Of a stretch of 64,000 bases of DNA, positions 1-8,570 are shown one piece after another (position 1 is the stretch's first letter; each line of letters opens with the position of its first letter). The position numbers and the translations under genes are program-made. This DNA comes from Ilumatobacter sp963746265 (lineage in GTDB: Bacteria; Actinomycetota; Acidimicrobiia; Acidimicrobiales; Ilumatobacteraceae): contig CAVVAM010000013.1 of assembly GCA_963746265.1 (NCBI GenBank), positions 62,001-126,000 on the forward strand, in the 5' to 3' direction. The notes under the pieces are model-generated. The model saw only the letters and a list, made by a program, of their open reading frames with translations, was not told where the DNA came from and made no database searches.

Positions 1-591
1 CATCAGATCACCGTCGAGGGGGAGACGTTCGTGCTCGAACCACCGTTCCACGTGCTCGCCACGGCCAACCCGATCGAGTACGAGGGCACCTACCCGCTGC
101 CCGAAGCACAGCTCGACCGGTTCATGGTGCGGACCAGTTTCGGGTACCCGACCTCGGATGACGAATGGGACGTGCTGCGGCGTCGCATGCGGCGCCGACA
201 CGAGGAGCAGGATCTCCGCCAGATCACCGATGCCGCCCGCCTGATCTCCATGCAGCAGGCCGTCGAGCGAGTCACCGTCGACGAGAGCGTCGGCCGGTAC
301 TGCGTCGCGTTGACGACCGCGACGCGAACCCACCCCCACGTGTTGATGGGCGCCTCGCCGCGAGGGGCACTCGGACTGCTCCTGACGGCGCGTGCGTTCG
401 CCGTCATCGCCGGTCGGGACTACGTGACCCCCGAGGACGTCAAGTCCATTGCGGATCCGGTTCTCGCGCATCGCATCACCGTCAAGCCCGAGATGTGGAT
501 GAGTCAGATCTCCGGCCACACCGTGGTCGACGACGTCGTCTCGTCGGTGCCGACACCCGCAGCGCTCGAGGTGCTCCGCGACCGCCCATGA
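1..591 (+). CDS. MoxR-type AAA+ ATPase, C-terminal part
   Basis: The gene enters from the left edge; its frame is open from base 1 and codes 196 residues before the stop. ATANPIEYEGTYPLPEAQ followed by LDRF is the Walker B-distal/sensor region typical of MoxR ATPases, and the remainder is the helical lid domain. MoxR proteins are thought to act as chaperone-like ATPases with partner proteins encoded beside them. The stop overlaps the start of a DUF58 gene (ATGA), the classical MoxR partner, so the two are translationally coupled. The Walker A motif would lie outside the window. The family is secure; the substrate is unknown. Confidence 0.93.
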   Translation, partial: HQITVEGETFVLEPPFHVLATANPIEYEGTYPLPEAQLDRFMVRTSFGYPTSDDEWDVLRRRMRRRHEEQDLRQITDAARLISMQQAVERVTVDESVGRYCVALTTATRTHPHVLMGASPRGALGLLLTARAFAVIAGRDYVTPEDVKSIADPVLAHRITVKPEMWMSQISGHTVVDDVVSSVPTPAALEVLRDRP

Positions 592-1928
592 CGATCATCG
601 ACCCGCACGCTCCGGCCCACGGTCCCGTCACCACCTCGATCGGCGCGTGGCGACCCACCACGGCGCTCTTCCGCTCGGTCGTGGCAGCGACGCTGCTGGC
701 CGTGGTCGCCGTGCTGTGGCGACGACCCGACCTGCTCGTGCTGGCCACGCCGATGGCCGTCGTCAGCGTGTGGTCGATCCTCGGCAGACCCACGGAACGA
801 CCGACGGTCCAGGAACAGACGGCGAACCCCGTGGTGCGCGAAGGAGACGCCACGAGCTGGCGAGCGACGGTCGGCGATCTCGAGAGCACCGACATCGTCT
901 CGGCGTTCCTCGGCCCGACACCGTGGGTACAGCTCGATCCGACGGGTGGCGCCGTGACCTCCGCCGTGGTCGACGGCAGCGCCACGGTGTCGATCGCGCT
1001 GCGCTCGACCCACTGGGGTCGGCAACCGGTCCCACCCGTACTCGTCGACGCGCTGAGCACCTGGACGGCGTTTCGGTGCGCGATGAAGACACCGCCGCGC
1101 CAGCTGACCACCCTGCCCATGGCGCCCGTGTTCGACACCGCTGCCCCGATGCGGCCGACCCGAGGACTGGTCGGGTCCCACCGGTCCTCGCTCTCGGGTG
1201 AGGGCAGCGAATTCGCGGCCGTTCGCCCGTTCCGACCAGGGGACCGGATCCGCCGGATCAACTGGGCGCGGTCGCTGCGTGCACCCGAGTTGCAGGTCAA
1301 TGCGACATGGGCCGACCACGACACCCACGTCGCACTCGTGATCGACGGCACCGACGACTACGGCATCAGCGAGGGCATCGACGGGCGAGCCTCGAGCATG
1401 GACACCGCTGTGCGGGCCGCCGGATCGATCGCCGAGCACTACGAGCGACGAGGCGACCGGGTGTCACTGCGGACGTTCGGCACCACAAGACGCCACCTGG
1501 TGGCCGCCGGTTCGGGGCAGAGCCATCTCCGGCGGCTGCTCGACACCCTCACCCAGATCAGGCCGGCCGGCGCCATGCGAGGCACGTACCGCGGGCTCGG
1601 CGACCGGCACTGGGCGCCAACCGGCGCCGAGATCACCGTCGTCCTGTCGCCGCTCGTCGCGCCCGAGGCACTCGATCGTGCGGTCTCGCTCGGTCGTCAC
1701 GGATCGGGTGTGATCGTCGTCGACACGCTCCCCGCGGGCATCGACACCGACGACGACCCGTTCACCGCCCTGGCCTGGAGGATCCGCCTGCTCGAACGGC
1801 GACGCGAGGTTCGGCTCGTCCAAGCCGCCGGAATCCCCGTCGTCGAGTGGCTGGGCCCGGGCAGTCTCGATCAGTTCCTGCGCGATGTGGCGCGTCGCGC
1901 CTCGGCTCCCCGGATGAGCCTCCGATGA
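588..1928 (+). CDS. DUF58 domain protein (MoxR partner)
   Basis: This codes 446 residues from an ATG that overlaps the upstream stop. Two hydrophobic segments near residues 30-65 suggest membrane anchoring. The DUF58 signature is GSEFAAVRPFRPGDRIRRIN followed by W and, further on, a VWA-like stretch (HVALVIDGTDDYG) with an aspartate in a MIDAS-like position. DUF58 proteins pair with MoxR ATPases and often belong to systems dealing with envelope or secreted proteins. The start is chosen because of the ATGA coupling; the open frame itself extends further upstream but overlaps the MoxR gene. Function beyond the family is not known. Confidence 0.92.
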   Translation: MTIIDPHAPAHGPVTTSIGAWRPTTALFRSVVAATLLAVVAVLWRRPDLLVLATPMAVVSVWSILGRPTERPTVQEQTANPVVREGDATSWRATVGDLESTDIVSAFLGPTPWVQLDPTGGAVTSAVVDGSATVSIALRSTHWGRQPVPPVLVDALSTWTAFRCAMKTPPRQLTTLPMAPVFDTAAPMRPTRGLVGSHRSSLSGEGSEFAAVRPFRPGDRIRRINWARSLRAPELQVNATWADHDTHVALVIDGTDDYGISEGIDGRASSMDTAVRAAGSIAEHYERRGDRVSLRTFGTTRRHLVAAGSGQSHLRRLLDTLTQIRPAGAMRGTYRGLGDRHWAPTGAEITVVLSPLVAPEALDRAVSLGRHGSGVIVVDTLPAGIDTDDDPFTALAWRIRLLERRREVRLVQAAGIPVVEWLGPGSLDQFLRDVARRASAPRMSLR

Positions 1929-2488
1929 TCGAGGAGTTCCTCCAACTCCGGCTCGACCAAGCCCTGGCGACCTGCCGTCAACGATGGGCCCTCGGTGGTG
2001 TCGCTGTCGCTTCGATCATCGTCGCATCGGGTCTCGCCACCGCCGGTGCGACCTCGGCACGAGGGCTGACGATCATGATCACGGTCTCGACGGTCGCCGC
2101 CGTGGTCGCCGTCAGCACATCCGGAACCCACGTCGGCGCCGTGGTCGTCGCGCTCGTCGTGCTGCAGTGGATCGCCTTCACCGATGACACCACGAGCCCA
2201 CGTGTGGTCGGTGTCGCGTCGTGCCTGTTCGTGTTCCATGCACTCACCGCCCTGATGGCCGCGTCACCACACACCACCGAGATCGACGGGCGTGTGTTGC
2301 GCAGCTGGGCGCTGCGCACCACGGTCGTGGTCGCAGCGACGGTCGCCGTGTGGGGACTGGTCATCCTGTTCGACGGTCGGCAGACGACCGGCAGCGAAAC
2401 GTTGACCGTCGCCGGGCTGGTCGTGATCGCTGCAGTCCTGCTGGCCGTCCGGCGAACCTACGGAACCTGGTGGAGCGCCTCGAGCTGA
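1925..2488 (+). CDS. Small polytopic membrane protein of the MoxR-DUF58 operon
   Basis: This 187-residue protein starts at an ATG overlapping the DUF58 stop (ATGA), so it is the third gene of the operon. It has about five hydrophobic segments (around residues 20-40, 45-65, 70-85, 95-110, 130-180) and no recognised enzymatic motif. MoxR-DUF58 operons commonly include membrane proteins of this size, sometimes with transglutaminase or VWA genes, which are absent here. I do not recognise a named family. A membrane subunit or anchor for the MoxR-DUF58 pair is inference from position only. Confidence 0.85.
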   Translation: MIEEFLQLRLDQALATCRQRWALGGVAVASIIVASGLATAGATSARGLTIMITVSTVAAVVAVSTSGTHVGAVVVALVVLQWIAFTDDTTSPRVVGVASCLFVFHALTALMAASPHTTEIDGRVLRSWALRTTVVVAATVAVWGLVILFDGRQTTGSETLTVAGLVVIAAVLLAVRRTYGTWWSASS

Positions 2489-2592
2489 CCGCTCGCCGGG
2501 ATCGACGTCGGCGGCTCGTTCGCCGGATCTCGGATTCGTGCGGAGCGCTCGGCCGTTCGGGCACCGGCGCCTCGATCTGGGACACTGGCCGC

Positions 2593-3246
2593 ATGATCGC
2601 ACTCGAACGCCACGGCGACGTCCACGTGCTCGACCTCGGCGACGGCGACAACCGCTTCAACGCCGACACGGTCGAGCGGATCAACGTCGCCCTCGACGAG
2701 GTCGAGCGCGACGTCGGCTCGGCGGCACTGGTGACGAAGGCATCCGGCAAGATCTGGTCGAACGGTCTCGACCTCGACTACATGGCGACTCTCGACGACT
2801 TCGTGCCGTTCGTCGCGGACGTGCAGAAGATCATGGCCCGCCTCCTCGAGCTGCCGATGCCGACCGTCGCCGCGATTCAAGGACATGCGTTCGCAGGTGG
2901 CGCCATGCTCGCGTTCGCACACGACGTCCGAGTGATGCGAAGCGACCGCGGGTACCTGTGCCTGCCGGAGATCGATCTCGGCATGCCGTTCGGCCCCGGC
3001 TTCTCGGCATTGATCTCCGCCAAGCTGCCACAGCCCGCGCTCCACCGGATGACCGTGCTCGGCGAACGTCTCCCCGCCGACGTCGCACAGCAACTGGGCG
3101 TGGTCGATCACGTCACCACGCTCGACGACGTGGCGCCGCGGGCCGTTCAGATCGCCGAAGCGCTGGCCGGCAAGGCCGGGCCCGCCATCGCCACGATCCG
3201 CACCGACTACTACGGCGGTGCGATCGCTGCGCTGCGAGGCGGCTGA
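2593..3246 (+). CDS. Enoyl-CoA hydratase/isomerase family protein
   Basis: The product has 217 residues, shorter than the usual 255-270 for crotonases. The crotonase fold is clear: KIWSNGLDLDYM (oxyanion-hole strand) and AIQGHAFAGGAMLAFAHDVR (second oxyanion-hole glycine pair), then LPEIDLGMPF. The usual glutamate of true hydratases is replaced by the E-I-D-L-G region typical of isomerase-like members, so the reaction cannot be fixed. Likely substrates are acyl-CoA thioesters. The ATG at 2593 opens the conserved N-terminal strand (MIALERHGDVHVLDL); earlier in-frame sequence has no homologous look. Confidence 0.88.
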   Translation: MIALERHGDVHVLDLGDGDNRFNADTVERINVALDEVERDVGSAALVTKASGKIWSNGLDLDYMATLDDFVPFVADVQKIMARLLELPMPTVAAIQGHAFAGGAMLAFAHDVRVMRSDRGYLCLPEIDLGMPFGPGFSALISAKLPQPALHRMTVLGERLPADVAQQLGVVDHVTTLDDVAPRAVQIAEALAGKAGPAIATIRTDYYGGAIAALRGG

Positions 3247-3376
3247 TGCACGACCCGAACCGGGCGTCGTCCGCCCTCTGGCGACGCCGACCCTCGGCAG
3301 GGGCGCCGATCCAGAGAGCGCCTGCCACCTTCCGGCCGGTCTCGCGTTCCAGACAGCACCGCTGCGGGTAGCACGG

Positions 3377-4132
3377 TTGTTCACTGTCGGCGCACTCCTG
3401 ATCGGCCTGCTCGCGGGATTCGTCGTCGGGCTGTCGAAGACCGGGCTGCCCGGCGCTGCGTTGATCGCCGTCCCGATGCTCGCAACGGTGTTCGACGGAC
3501 GGATGATCGCCGGCGGCACGCTCCCGATCCTGCTCGTCGCCGACCTGTTCGCCGTCTCGTGGTACCGGCGACACGCCCGGTGGGACGTACTCCGCCCACT
3601 CGCGCCCTGGATCGGCCTCGGCTACGCGGTGGGCGTGACGTTCTTCGTCGCGGTCGGCACCGCGACCGACGTCATCGAAGCGACGATCGGCGTGATCATA
3701 CTCGGCATCGTCGGGTTGCAGGTCGTGCGGATGCGTCGCCGTCGTCCACCGACCGGCACCGGGCGCACCATCGCCGCCTCGCACGGGACGATCGGCGGAT
3801 TCACCACGTTCGTCGCCAACGCCGCCGGCCCGGTGATCAACACCTACCTCCTCCGGCTCGGCCTCCCGAAACACGAACTGGTGGGCACCTCGGCGTGGCT
3901 CTACCTCACCTTGAACATGTCGAAGATCCCGCTCTACGCAGCGCTGGGCGCGTGGACCGCCGGCGGGCCGTTCTTCACGGCCGAGTCACTGCTGTTCGAT
4001 CTGGCCGTGATGCCGGGTGTGCTGGTCGGCGTCGTCGCCGGCCGCGTCCTCTTCCGGCACCTCCCGCAACAGCTGTTCACCGTGATCGTGCTGACGCTGT
4101 CGGCGGCCGGCGCGATCAAGCTACTGGTCTGA
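3377..4132 (+). CDS. TauE/SafE family membrane exporter
   Basis: The protein has 251 residues and seven to eight hydrophobic segments in two repeated halves. Typical family motifs are GFVVGLSKTGLPG near the N-terminus and GTSAWLYLTLNMSKIPLY in the second half. TauE/SafE proteins are predicted to export sulfite, sulfoacetate or other small organosulfur anions. The TTG at 3377 is chosen because it places the start just before the first membrane helix and gives family length; an ATG at 3218 would overlap the upstream gene and add an atypical Arg/Pro-rich leader. The substrate cannot be read from sequence. Confidence 0.85.
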   Translation: MFTVGALLIGLLAGFVVGLSKTGLPGAALIAVPMLATVFDGRMIAGGTLPILLVADLFAVSWYRRHARWDVLRPLAPWIGLGYAVGVTFFVAVGTATDVIEATIGVIILGIVGLQVVRMRRRRPPTGTGRTIAASHGTIGGFTTFVANAAGPVINTYLLRLGLPKHELVGTSAWLYLTLNMSKIPLYAALGAWTAGGPFFTAESLLFDLAVMPGVLVGVVAGRVLFRHLPQQLFTVIVLTLSAAGAIKLLV

Positions 4133-4169
4133 CCAGCACCGCCCCCGCGCCGGTAGTCTCGTCGACCTG

Positions 4170-5552
4170 ATGAGCGAGCGACCAGCGCGACGATTTCCCT
4201 CCGACTTCGTCTGGGGTGCCGCCACGGCGGCCTACCAGATCGAAGGTGCCGTGGCCGAGGACGGCCGCCTCCCTTCGGTCTGGGACGACTTCTCGCACAC
4301 CGAGGGCAAGGTCGCCAACGGCGACAACGGCGACGTCGCGTGCGACCACTACCACCTGGTCGAGTCAGACGTGCAGCTCATGGCCGACCTCGGACTGCAG
4401 ACGTACCGGTTCTCGATCTCGTGGCCGCGGGTGATCCCGGACGGACGAACCCGTGCCAATCAGGCGGGCTTGGCGTGGTACCACCGTCTCGTGGACCTCC
4501 TGCTCGAACACGACATCACGCCGTGCCCGACACTGTTCCACTGGGACCTACCGATCGGTCTGGAGGAGATCGGCGGCTTTCGCAATCGCGACACCGTCAG
4601 TTGGTACGCCGACTACGCGGCGCTGATGGCACAGGAGTTCGGCGATCGGGTCACGATGTGGTCGACGTTCAACGAACCCTGGTGCTACGCCTATCTCGGT
4701 CACGGCGCCGGCATCCACGCTCCCGGCCTCAAGGACGCCAGGGCCGCCGTGACCGTCGCACATCACCAACTGCTCGCCCACGGGCTCGCCCTGCAGGCGA
4801 TGCGAGCCGAACGTGACGGCCTCGCGCTCGGCATCGTCATCAACCCGTCGAACATCGTGTCGGAGGGATCCCCCGACGCCGGCGAGGACGAGATCCGGCT
4901 GATCGACGGCATCCAGAACCGCTGGTGGTTCGATGCGACGCTCACCGGCGCCTACCCCACCGACGTCATGGATCGATACGGCCATCTGGCCGAGGCGGTC
5001 CAACCCGGAGACCTCGAGACGATCGCCCAGCCGCTCGACTGGATCGGCATCAACTACTACTTCGACATCCTCGTGAAGCAGGCGGCCGAGCGCGGCGAGC
5101 AGATGCCGCAGTTCCCCACCGTCGTCGGCACCGAACCGTCACCCACGCGGCCGATCCACACCGACATGGGATGGCCGATCACTCCCGGCGGTTTCACCGA
5201 ACTGCTGGTCCGGTTGCATCACGACTATCCCGACCTCCCGCCGCTGTACATCACCGAGAACGGCGCGGCTTACGACGATCCGGTCGTCGACGGTCGATGC
5301 CGCGACGAGCGGCGGATCGACTATCTCGATCTCCACCTTCGTGCGCTGCTCGATGCGATCGAGGAGGGTGTCGACGTCCGCGGGTACTACCAGTGGTCGT
5401 TGCTCGACAACTTCGAGTGGGCGCTCGGGTTCGCGAAGCGGTTCGGCATCGTGCACGTCGATTTCGACACGCTCGAACGCACACCTCGCGACAGCGCGAT
5501 CTGGTACCGGGACGTCATCGAGCACAACGGCCTACCAGCGCGTTCGGATTGA
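4170..5552 (+). CDS. GH1 family beta-glucosidase/beta-glycosidase
   Basis: This 460-residue protein has the length of a bacterial GH1 enzyme. It begins with the family signature FVWGAATAAYQIEGA. The acid/base glutamate is E169 in STFNEPW, and the nucleophile is E363 in YITENGAAYDD. NYYFD and the QWSLLDNFEWALGFAKRFGI C-terminal block complete the aglycone and glycone sites. No signal peptide is seen, so it should act in the cytoplasm on imported beta-linked disaccharides or glycosides. It starts 37 bases after the exporter stop and may share its transcript. Sugar preference is not predictable. Confidence 0.95.
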   Translation: MSERPARRFPSDFVWGAATAAYQIEGAVAEDGRLPSVWDDFSHTEGKVANGDNGDVACDHYHLVESDVQLMADLGLQTYRFSISWPRVIPDGRTRANQAGLAWYHRLVDLLLEHDITPCPTLFHWDLPIGLEEIGGFRNRDTVSWYADYAALMAQEFGDRVTMWSTFNEPWCYAYLGHGAGIHAPGLKDARAAVTVAHHQLLAHGLALQAMRAERDGLALGIVINPSNIVSEGSPDAGEDEIRLIDGIQNRWWFDATLTGAYPTDVMDRYGHLAEAVQPGDLETIAQPLDWIGINYYFDILVKQAAERGEQMPQFPTVVGTEPSPTRPIHTDMGWPITPGGFTELLVRLHHDYPDLPPLYITENGAAYDDPVVDGRCRDERRIDYLDLHLRALLDAIEEGVDVRGYYQWSLLDNFEWALGFAKRFGIVHVDFDTLERTPRDSAIWYRDVIEHNGLPARSD

Positions 5553-5638
5553 CCGCGGCCGCATCGAGGTCGCCACTGCGTCGAACGTCCGGCCGGTCCG
5601 GAGTTGACTTCGGGGCGCCGACCGTGAAATGTGACGCC

Positions 5639-7270
5639 ATGACGGCATCGCTCACGTTCGACGCTCCGGGCCCGGGACGGTGGACGCTCGATCGGTCGCA
5701 CTTCCCGGGTGGCACCACCCCGATCACCGAATGGCTGATCACCGATTGTATGGGCACCGGCATGGAGAAGGTCTTCGCCGAGGTCGGCGTGCCCGCCAAA
5801 CGCATCGACGCACGCTTCGTCAACGGATTCATGTACACGCGCCTCATCCCGCTGATCGGGGGCGACCGGCCGCCGGGGAAGCTGCCGCCAGCCCCGATCC
5901 TCAAGCTCGCCACACGGCTCCACCCGGCGTTCCGGGCCCGCACGAAGGCCGCCGACGCATCGCTCGCCAACCGGACGTTCGTCGACGTCGTGCGGGAATG
6001 GGACGAGACCATCCGGCCTCGTCTGGTCGAACGCAACCTCGAACTCCAGGCGGTCGAGGTGGCAGCGATCACCGACGACGAACTCGAAGGTCACATCGGC
6101 GAGCTGCTCGACCAACTGCACGAGAACCTGGAGCTGCACTTCGAACTCCATGGCCACGACCTCGGCCCGATCGCCCGATACGTGCACGCCGCGATCGGGT
6201 GGGGTCTCGACCCCACGATCGCGACGACGGCCCTCACAGGCGCCTCGCCGAGCACGGCCCGGCCGCTCGCCCGGCTCGCCGAGATCCGCCGGATCATCGA
6301 GGAATCGGGCATCGACGTCCGCACGCTCGACGACGCCCGTGCCGTCTCGCCGGAGACGGCAACGCTGATCGACGATCACCTCGCCGAGCACGGCGACGTC
6401 CTCGCCACCGGCTACGACATCACGGCGTTCACACTGGGCGAGCTACCAGGCGTCCTGCTCAGCAGCATCCGGACCGCGACACCGCCGACGAGCGACGACA
6501 GCGCGCAGGTGATCGACGAGCTGCGAGCGCAGGTCCCGATCGATGCCAGGGCCGACTTCGATGAGCGCCTCGCCGACGCACGCTGCGTCATGGACATGCG
6601 CGACGACAACGGCCCGCAGTCGGTCGAGTGGCCGACGGGTCTCCTGCGCCGGGCCTTGCTCGAGGCCGGGCGCCGGCTGTTGGCACGCGGTGCGGTGCTC
6701 GAAGCCGAGCACGCCCTCGAGCTCACCCCGAGCGAGGCCAGGTCAGCCCTGAGCGGTCGGCGACCGACCGCCGCCGAGATCGCCCGACGGTCGCAGGCGC
6801 GGATCGAACGCCAACTGCTCGACCCGCCGACCGTGCTCGGTCCGGAAGAGCCCGAACCTCCACTGGACGTCATGCCGAAGCCGCTCGCCGAGATGGTCGC
6901 CACCGTGAAGACCGCACTGGTCCATCTGGGAATGGACGGGGCCTCGACGACCGACCCGTTTCTCGGGGTCGGCATCGGCCGAGAGGCCTACACCGGTCGG
7001 GCCCGAACGGCGATCACGGCAGAGGAGGCGATCGAGAAGCTCGAACCCGGCGACGTGCTCGTCGTCCGGGCGACGTCGCCTGCGTTCAACGCCGTGCTCT
7101 CGATCGCCGGTGCCGTCGTGACCGCGAACGGCGGCGCGCTCTCCCATGCTGCGGTGCTGGCACGCGAGCTGGGGATCCCGGCCGTCGTCGGCGCCAGCGG
7201 CGCACCCGGCATCCCCGATGGAGCCACGGTCACGGTCGACCCGCTGGCAGGTCGTGTGACCGTCAACTGA
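5639..7270 (+). CDS. PEP-utilising mobile-domain protein without ATP-grasp domain
   Basis: The product has 543 residues. Residues about 455-540 form a PEP-utilising enzyme mobile (swivelling) domain with the phospho-histidine motif GGALSHAAVLARELGIPAVV. The N-terminal and central helical region starts RWTLDRSHFPGGTTPIT, as in the middle part of PEP-synthase-like and rifampicin-phosphotransferase-like proteins. The ATP-grasp domain that normally phosphorylates the histidine is absent, and none is encoded alongside. The protein may therefore work with a separate kinase or have lost phosphotransfer. The 3' end overlaps the convergent FKBP gene by 8 bases. Confidence 0.8.
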   Translation: MTASLTFDAPGPGRWTLDRSHFPGGTTPITEWLITDCMGTGMEKVFAEVGVPAKRIDARFVNGFMYTRLIPLIGGDRPPGKLPPAPILKLATRLHPAFRARTKAADASLANRTFVDVVREWDETIRPRLVERNLELQAVEVAAITDDELEGHIGELLDQLHENLELHFELHGHDLGPIARYVHAAIGWGLDPTIATTALTGASPSTARPLARLAEIRRIIEESGIDVRTLDDARAVSPETATLIDDHLAEHGDVLATGYDITAFTLGELPGVLLSSIRTATPPTSDDSAQVIDELRAQVPIDARADFDERLADARCVMDMRDDNGPQSVEWPTGLLRRALLEAGRRLLARGAVLEAEHALELTPSEARSALSGRRPTAAEIARRSQARIERQLLDPPTVLGPEEPEPPLDVMPKPLAEMVATVKTALVHLGMDGASTTDPFLGVGIGREAYTGRARTAITAEEAIEKLEPGDVLVVRATSPAFNAVLSIAGAVVTANGGALSHAAVLARELGIPAVVGASGAPGIPDGATVTVDPLAGRVTVN

Positions 7271-7640
7271 CGCCGAGCAGGTCGACGACGAAGACCAGCG
7301 TCTCGTTCGGAGCGATCACGCCGCCCGCACCCTGCGCCCCGTAGCCCAAGTGGGGCGGGATGTGCAACGTTCGCCGGCCGCCGACCTTCATGCCAGCGAC
7401 ACCCTGGTCCCACCCCTTGATGACCTGGCCGGCCCCGAGCCCGAATCGGAACGGCTCCATCCGGTCCCACGAGGCGTCGAACTGGCTGCCGGTCGACCAC
7501 GACACACCCACGTAGTGAACGGTCACGTCCTGACCCGCTGCGGCTTCGTCGCCCTCGCCGATGACGTCGTCGTTGATGACGAGTTCGCTCGGCGGGGCGG
7601 TGGCGGGCACGGTCACGTCTGGCTTGCGCATCCGGTGCAC
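7263..7640 (-). CDS. FKBP-type peptidyl-prolyl cis-trans isomerase
   Basis: This 125-residue protein is a single FKBP domain. The core motifs VHYVGVSWSTGSQFDASWD, FRFGLGAGQVIKGWDQG and GYGAQGAGGVIAPNETLVF include most drug-binding-pocket aromatic residues. It catalyses proline isomerisation and usually assists folding. No signal peptide or lipobox is visible, so it is probably cytoplasmic. Two nearby in-frame methionines (MHRMRKP) leave the start ambiguous by three codons. The gene converges with the preceding one, overlapping its end by 8 bases. Confidence 0.93.
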   Translation of the reverse strand: MHRMRKPDVTVPATAPPSELVINDDVIGEGDEAAAGQDVTVHYVGVSWSTGSQFDASWDRMEPFRFGLGAGQVIKGWDQGVAGMKVGGRRTLHIPPHLGYGAQGAGGVIAPNETLVFVVDLLGVS

Positions 7641-7707
7641 CGTACCGGCCGATGCGCTCGGATCGGACCACCCCCTCCGACCGCGGTCCGGCAGCTTCGT
7701 GGCGCTT

Positions 7708-8091
7708 TCAGGTCGACCGTTCGATGGCCTCGGCGAGACCTTCGGGGTCGGCCACGCTCACCCAGAGCGCCGAGTGGTCCCGGAACCCGATCACCCGCGG
7801 AATCCTGTCGACGAACTCGATGCAGAGTCCGCGATCGTGATTGGTGCCGAACGTGAGCCCGTCGTCGGAGAAGCTGAGCCGCAGACCGACCGCCGTGTAC
7901 CACCGGTGAGGACCGGTGACCTCCGTGTGTGACACGTTGTCGAGCGTGGTCTCCACTCGCTGGCGACCGAACGTGGCGACCAGCGAACCGTCGTCGCTCA
8001 CCGTCACCCCGTCGCGGCTACTGACGCCGAGTGCCACGAACATGGGCTTCCAGCGCATGTCGAATCGGTACGGGAAGAACTGTTCACTCAT
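7708..8091 (-). CDS. Conserved hypothetical protein, about 127 residues
   Basis: The protein begins MSEQFFPYRFDMRWKPMF and continues as alternating beta-strand-like segments ending in a short helix (DPEGLAEAIERS). That pattern suggests a compact beta-barrel resembling a PH-like domain. I do not recognise a named family. The ATG overlaps the stop of the NUDIX gene (ATGA), so the two are co-translated. It lacks a signal peptide and membrane segments. A role linked to the NUDIX enzyme is possible from coupling but is not supported by any motif. Confidence 0.8.
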   Translation of the reverse strand: MSEQFFPYRFDMRWKPMFVALGVSSRDGVTVSDDGSLVATFGRQRVETTLDNVSHTEVTGPHRWYTAVGLRLSFSDDGLTFGTNHDRGLCIEFVDRIPRVIGFRDHSALWVSVADPEGLAEAIERST

Positions 8092-8570
8092 ACGTCGTCC
8101 TCGATGATCTTGCGGAGTTCAGGCCATGACGCTGCGAACCCGGCGTGGAGCGGCCGCCGCTCGACCTCATCGGGCGTGTCCCATGCGACCGCATCGGTCT
8201 CGAAGTTGATCGACGAGCCGAACTCGCCGGGAACCTCGACCACGAACGTCGTGTACGACCAGTCGATCGCCGGCGCGAACACCGTCTGGCCGACCACTCG
8301 GTATCCGTCCGGAATCGCGCCGACTTCCTCCGACGCCTCCCGCAGCGCACCCTCGAGCGGCATCTCGCCCTGGTCGAGGGCGCCACCGGCACACGACCAG
8401 GTACCACCCTCGTGGGCGAACGCCGACCGCTTCTGGAGCATCACCCGCGGGCCCTCGGGGAACCTCACGACGAAGACGACGCCGGCGGCGCCGTACACGC
8501 CCCATCGCACGTGCCCGTCCGAGCACAACATGAACCCGTCGCCGGTTCGGCGCACGGTCAGAGCTCCCAC
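8088..8570 (-). CDS. NUDIX hydrolase
   Basis: This is a 160-residue protein with a complete Nudix box, GALDQGEMPLEGALREASEE followed by VG (G-x5-E-x7-RE-U-x-EE-x-G-U). The metal-binding glutamates are intact. Nudix enzymes cleave nucleoside diphosphates linked to another moiety. The substrate is not predictable from the flanking residues. It overlaps the deacetylase-like gene upstream by 13 bases and is coupled to the hypothetical gene downstream. An internal methionine at about residue 14 is an alternative start that would remove the upstream overlap. Confidence 0.93.
   Translation of the reverse strand: MGALTVRRTGDGFMLCSDGHVRWGVYGAAGVVFVVRFPEGPRVMLQKRSAFAHEGGTWSCAGGALDQGEMPLEGALREASEEVGAIPDGYRVVGQTVFAPAIDWSYTTFVVEVPGEFGSSINFETDAVAWDTPDEVERRPLHAGFAASWPELRKIIEDDV

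Noticed and set aside
504..1439. Long minus-strand frames opposite the DUF58 gene
   Set aside because: They are antisense shadows with no family motifs; the DUF58 frame is clearly coding and coupled on both sides.
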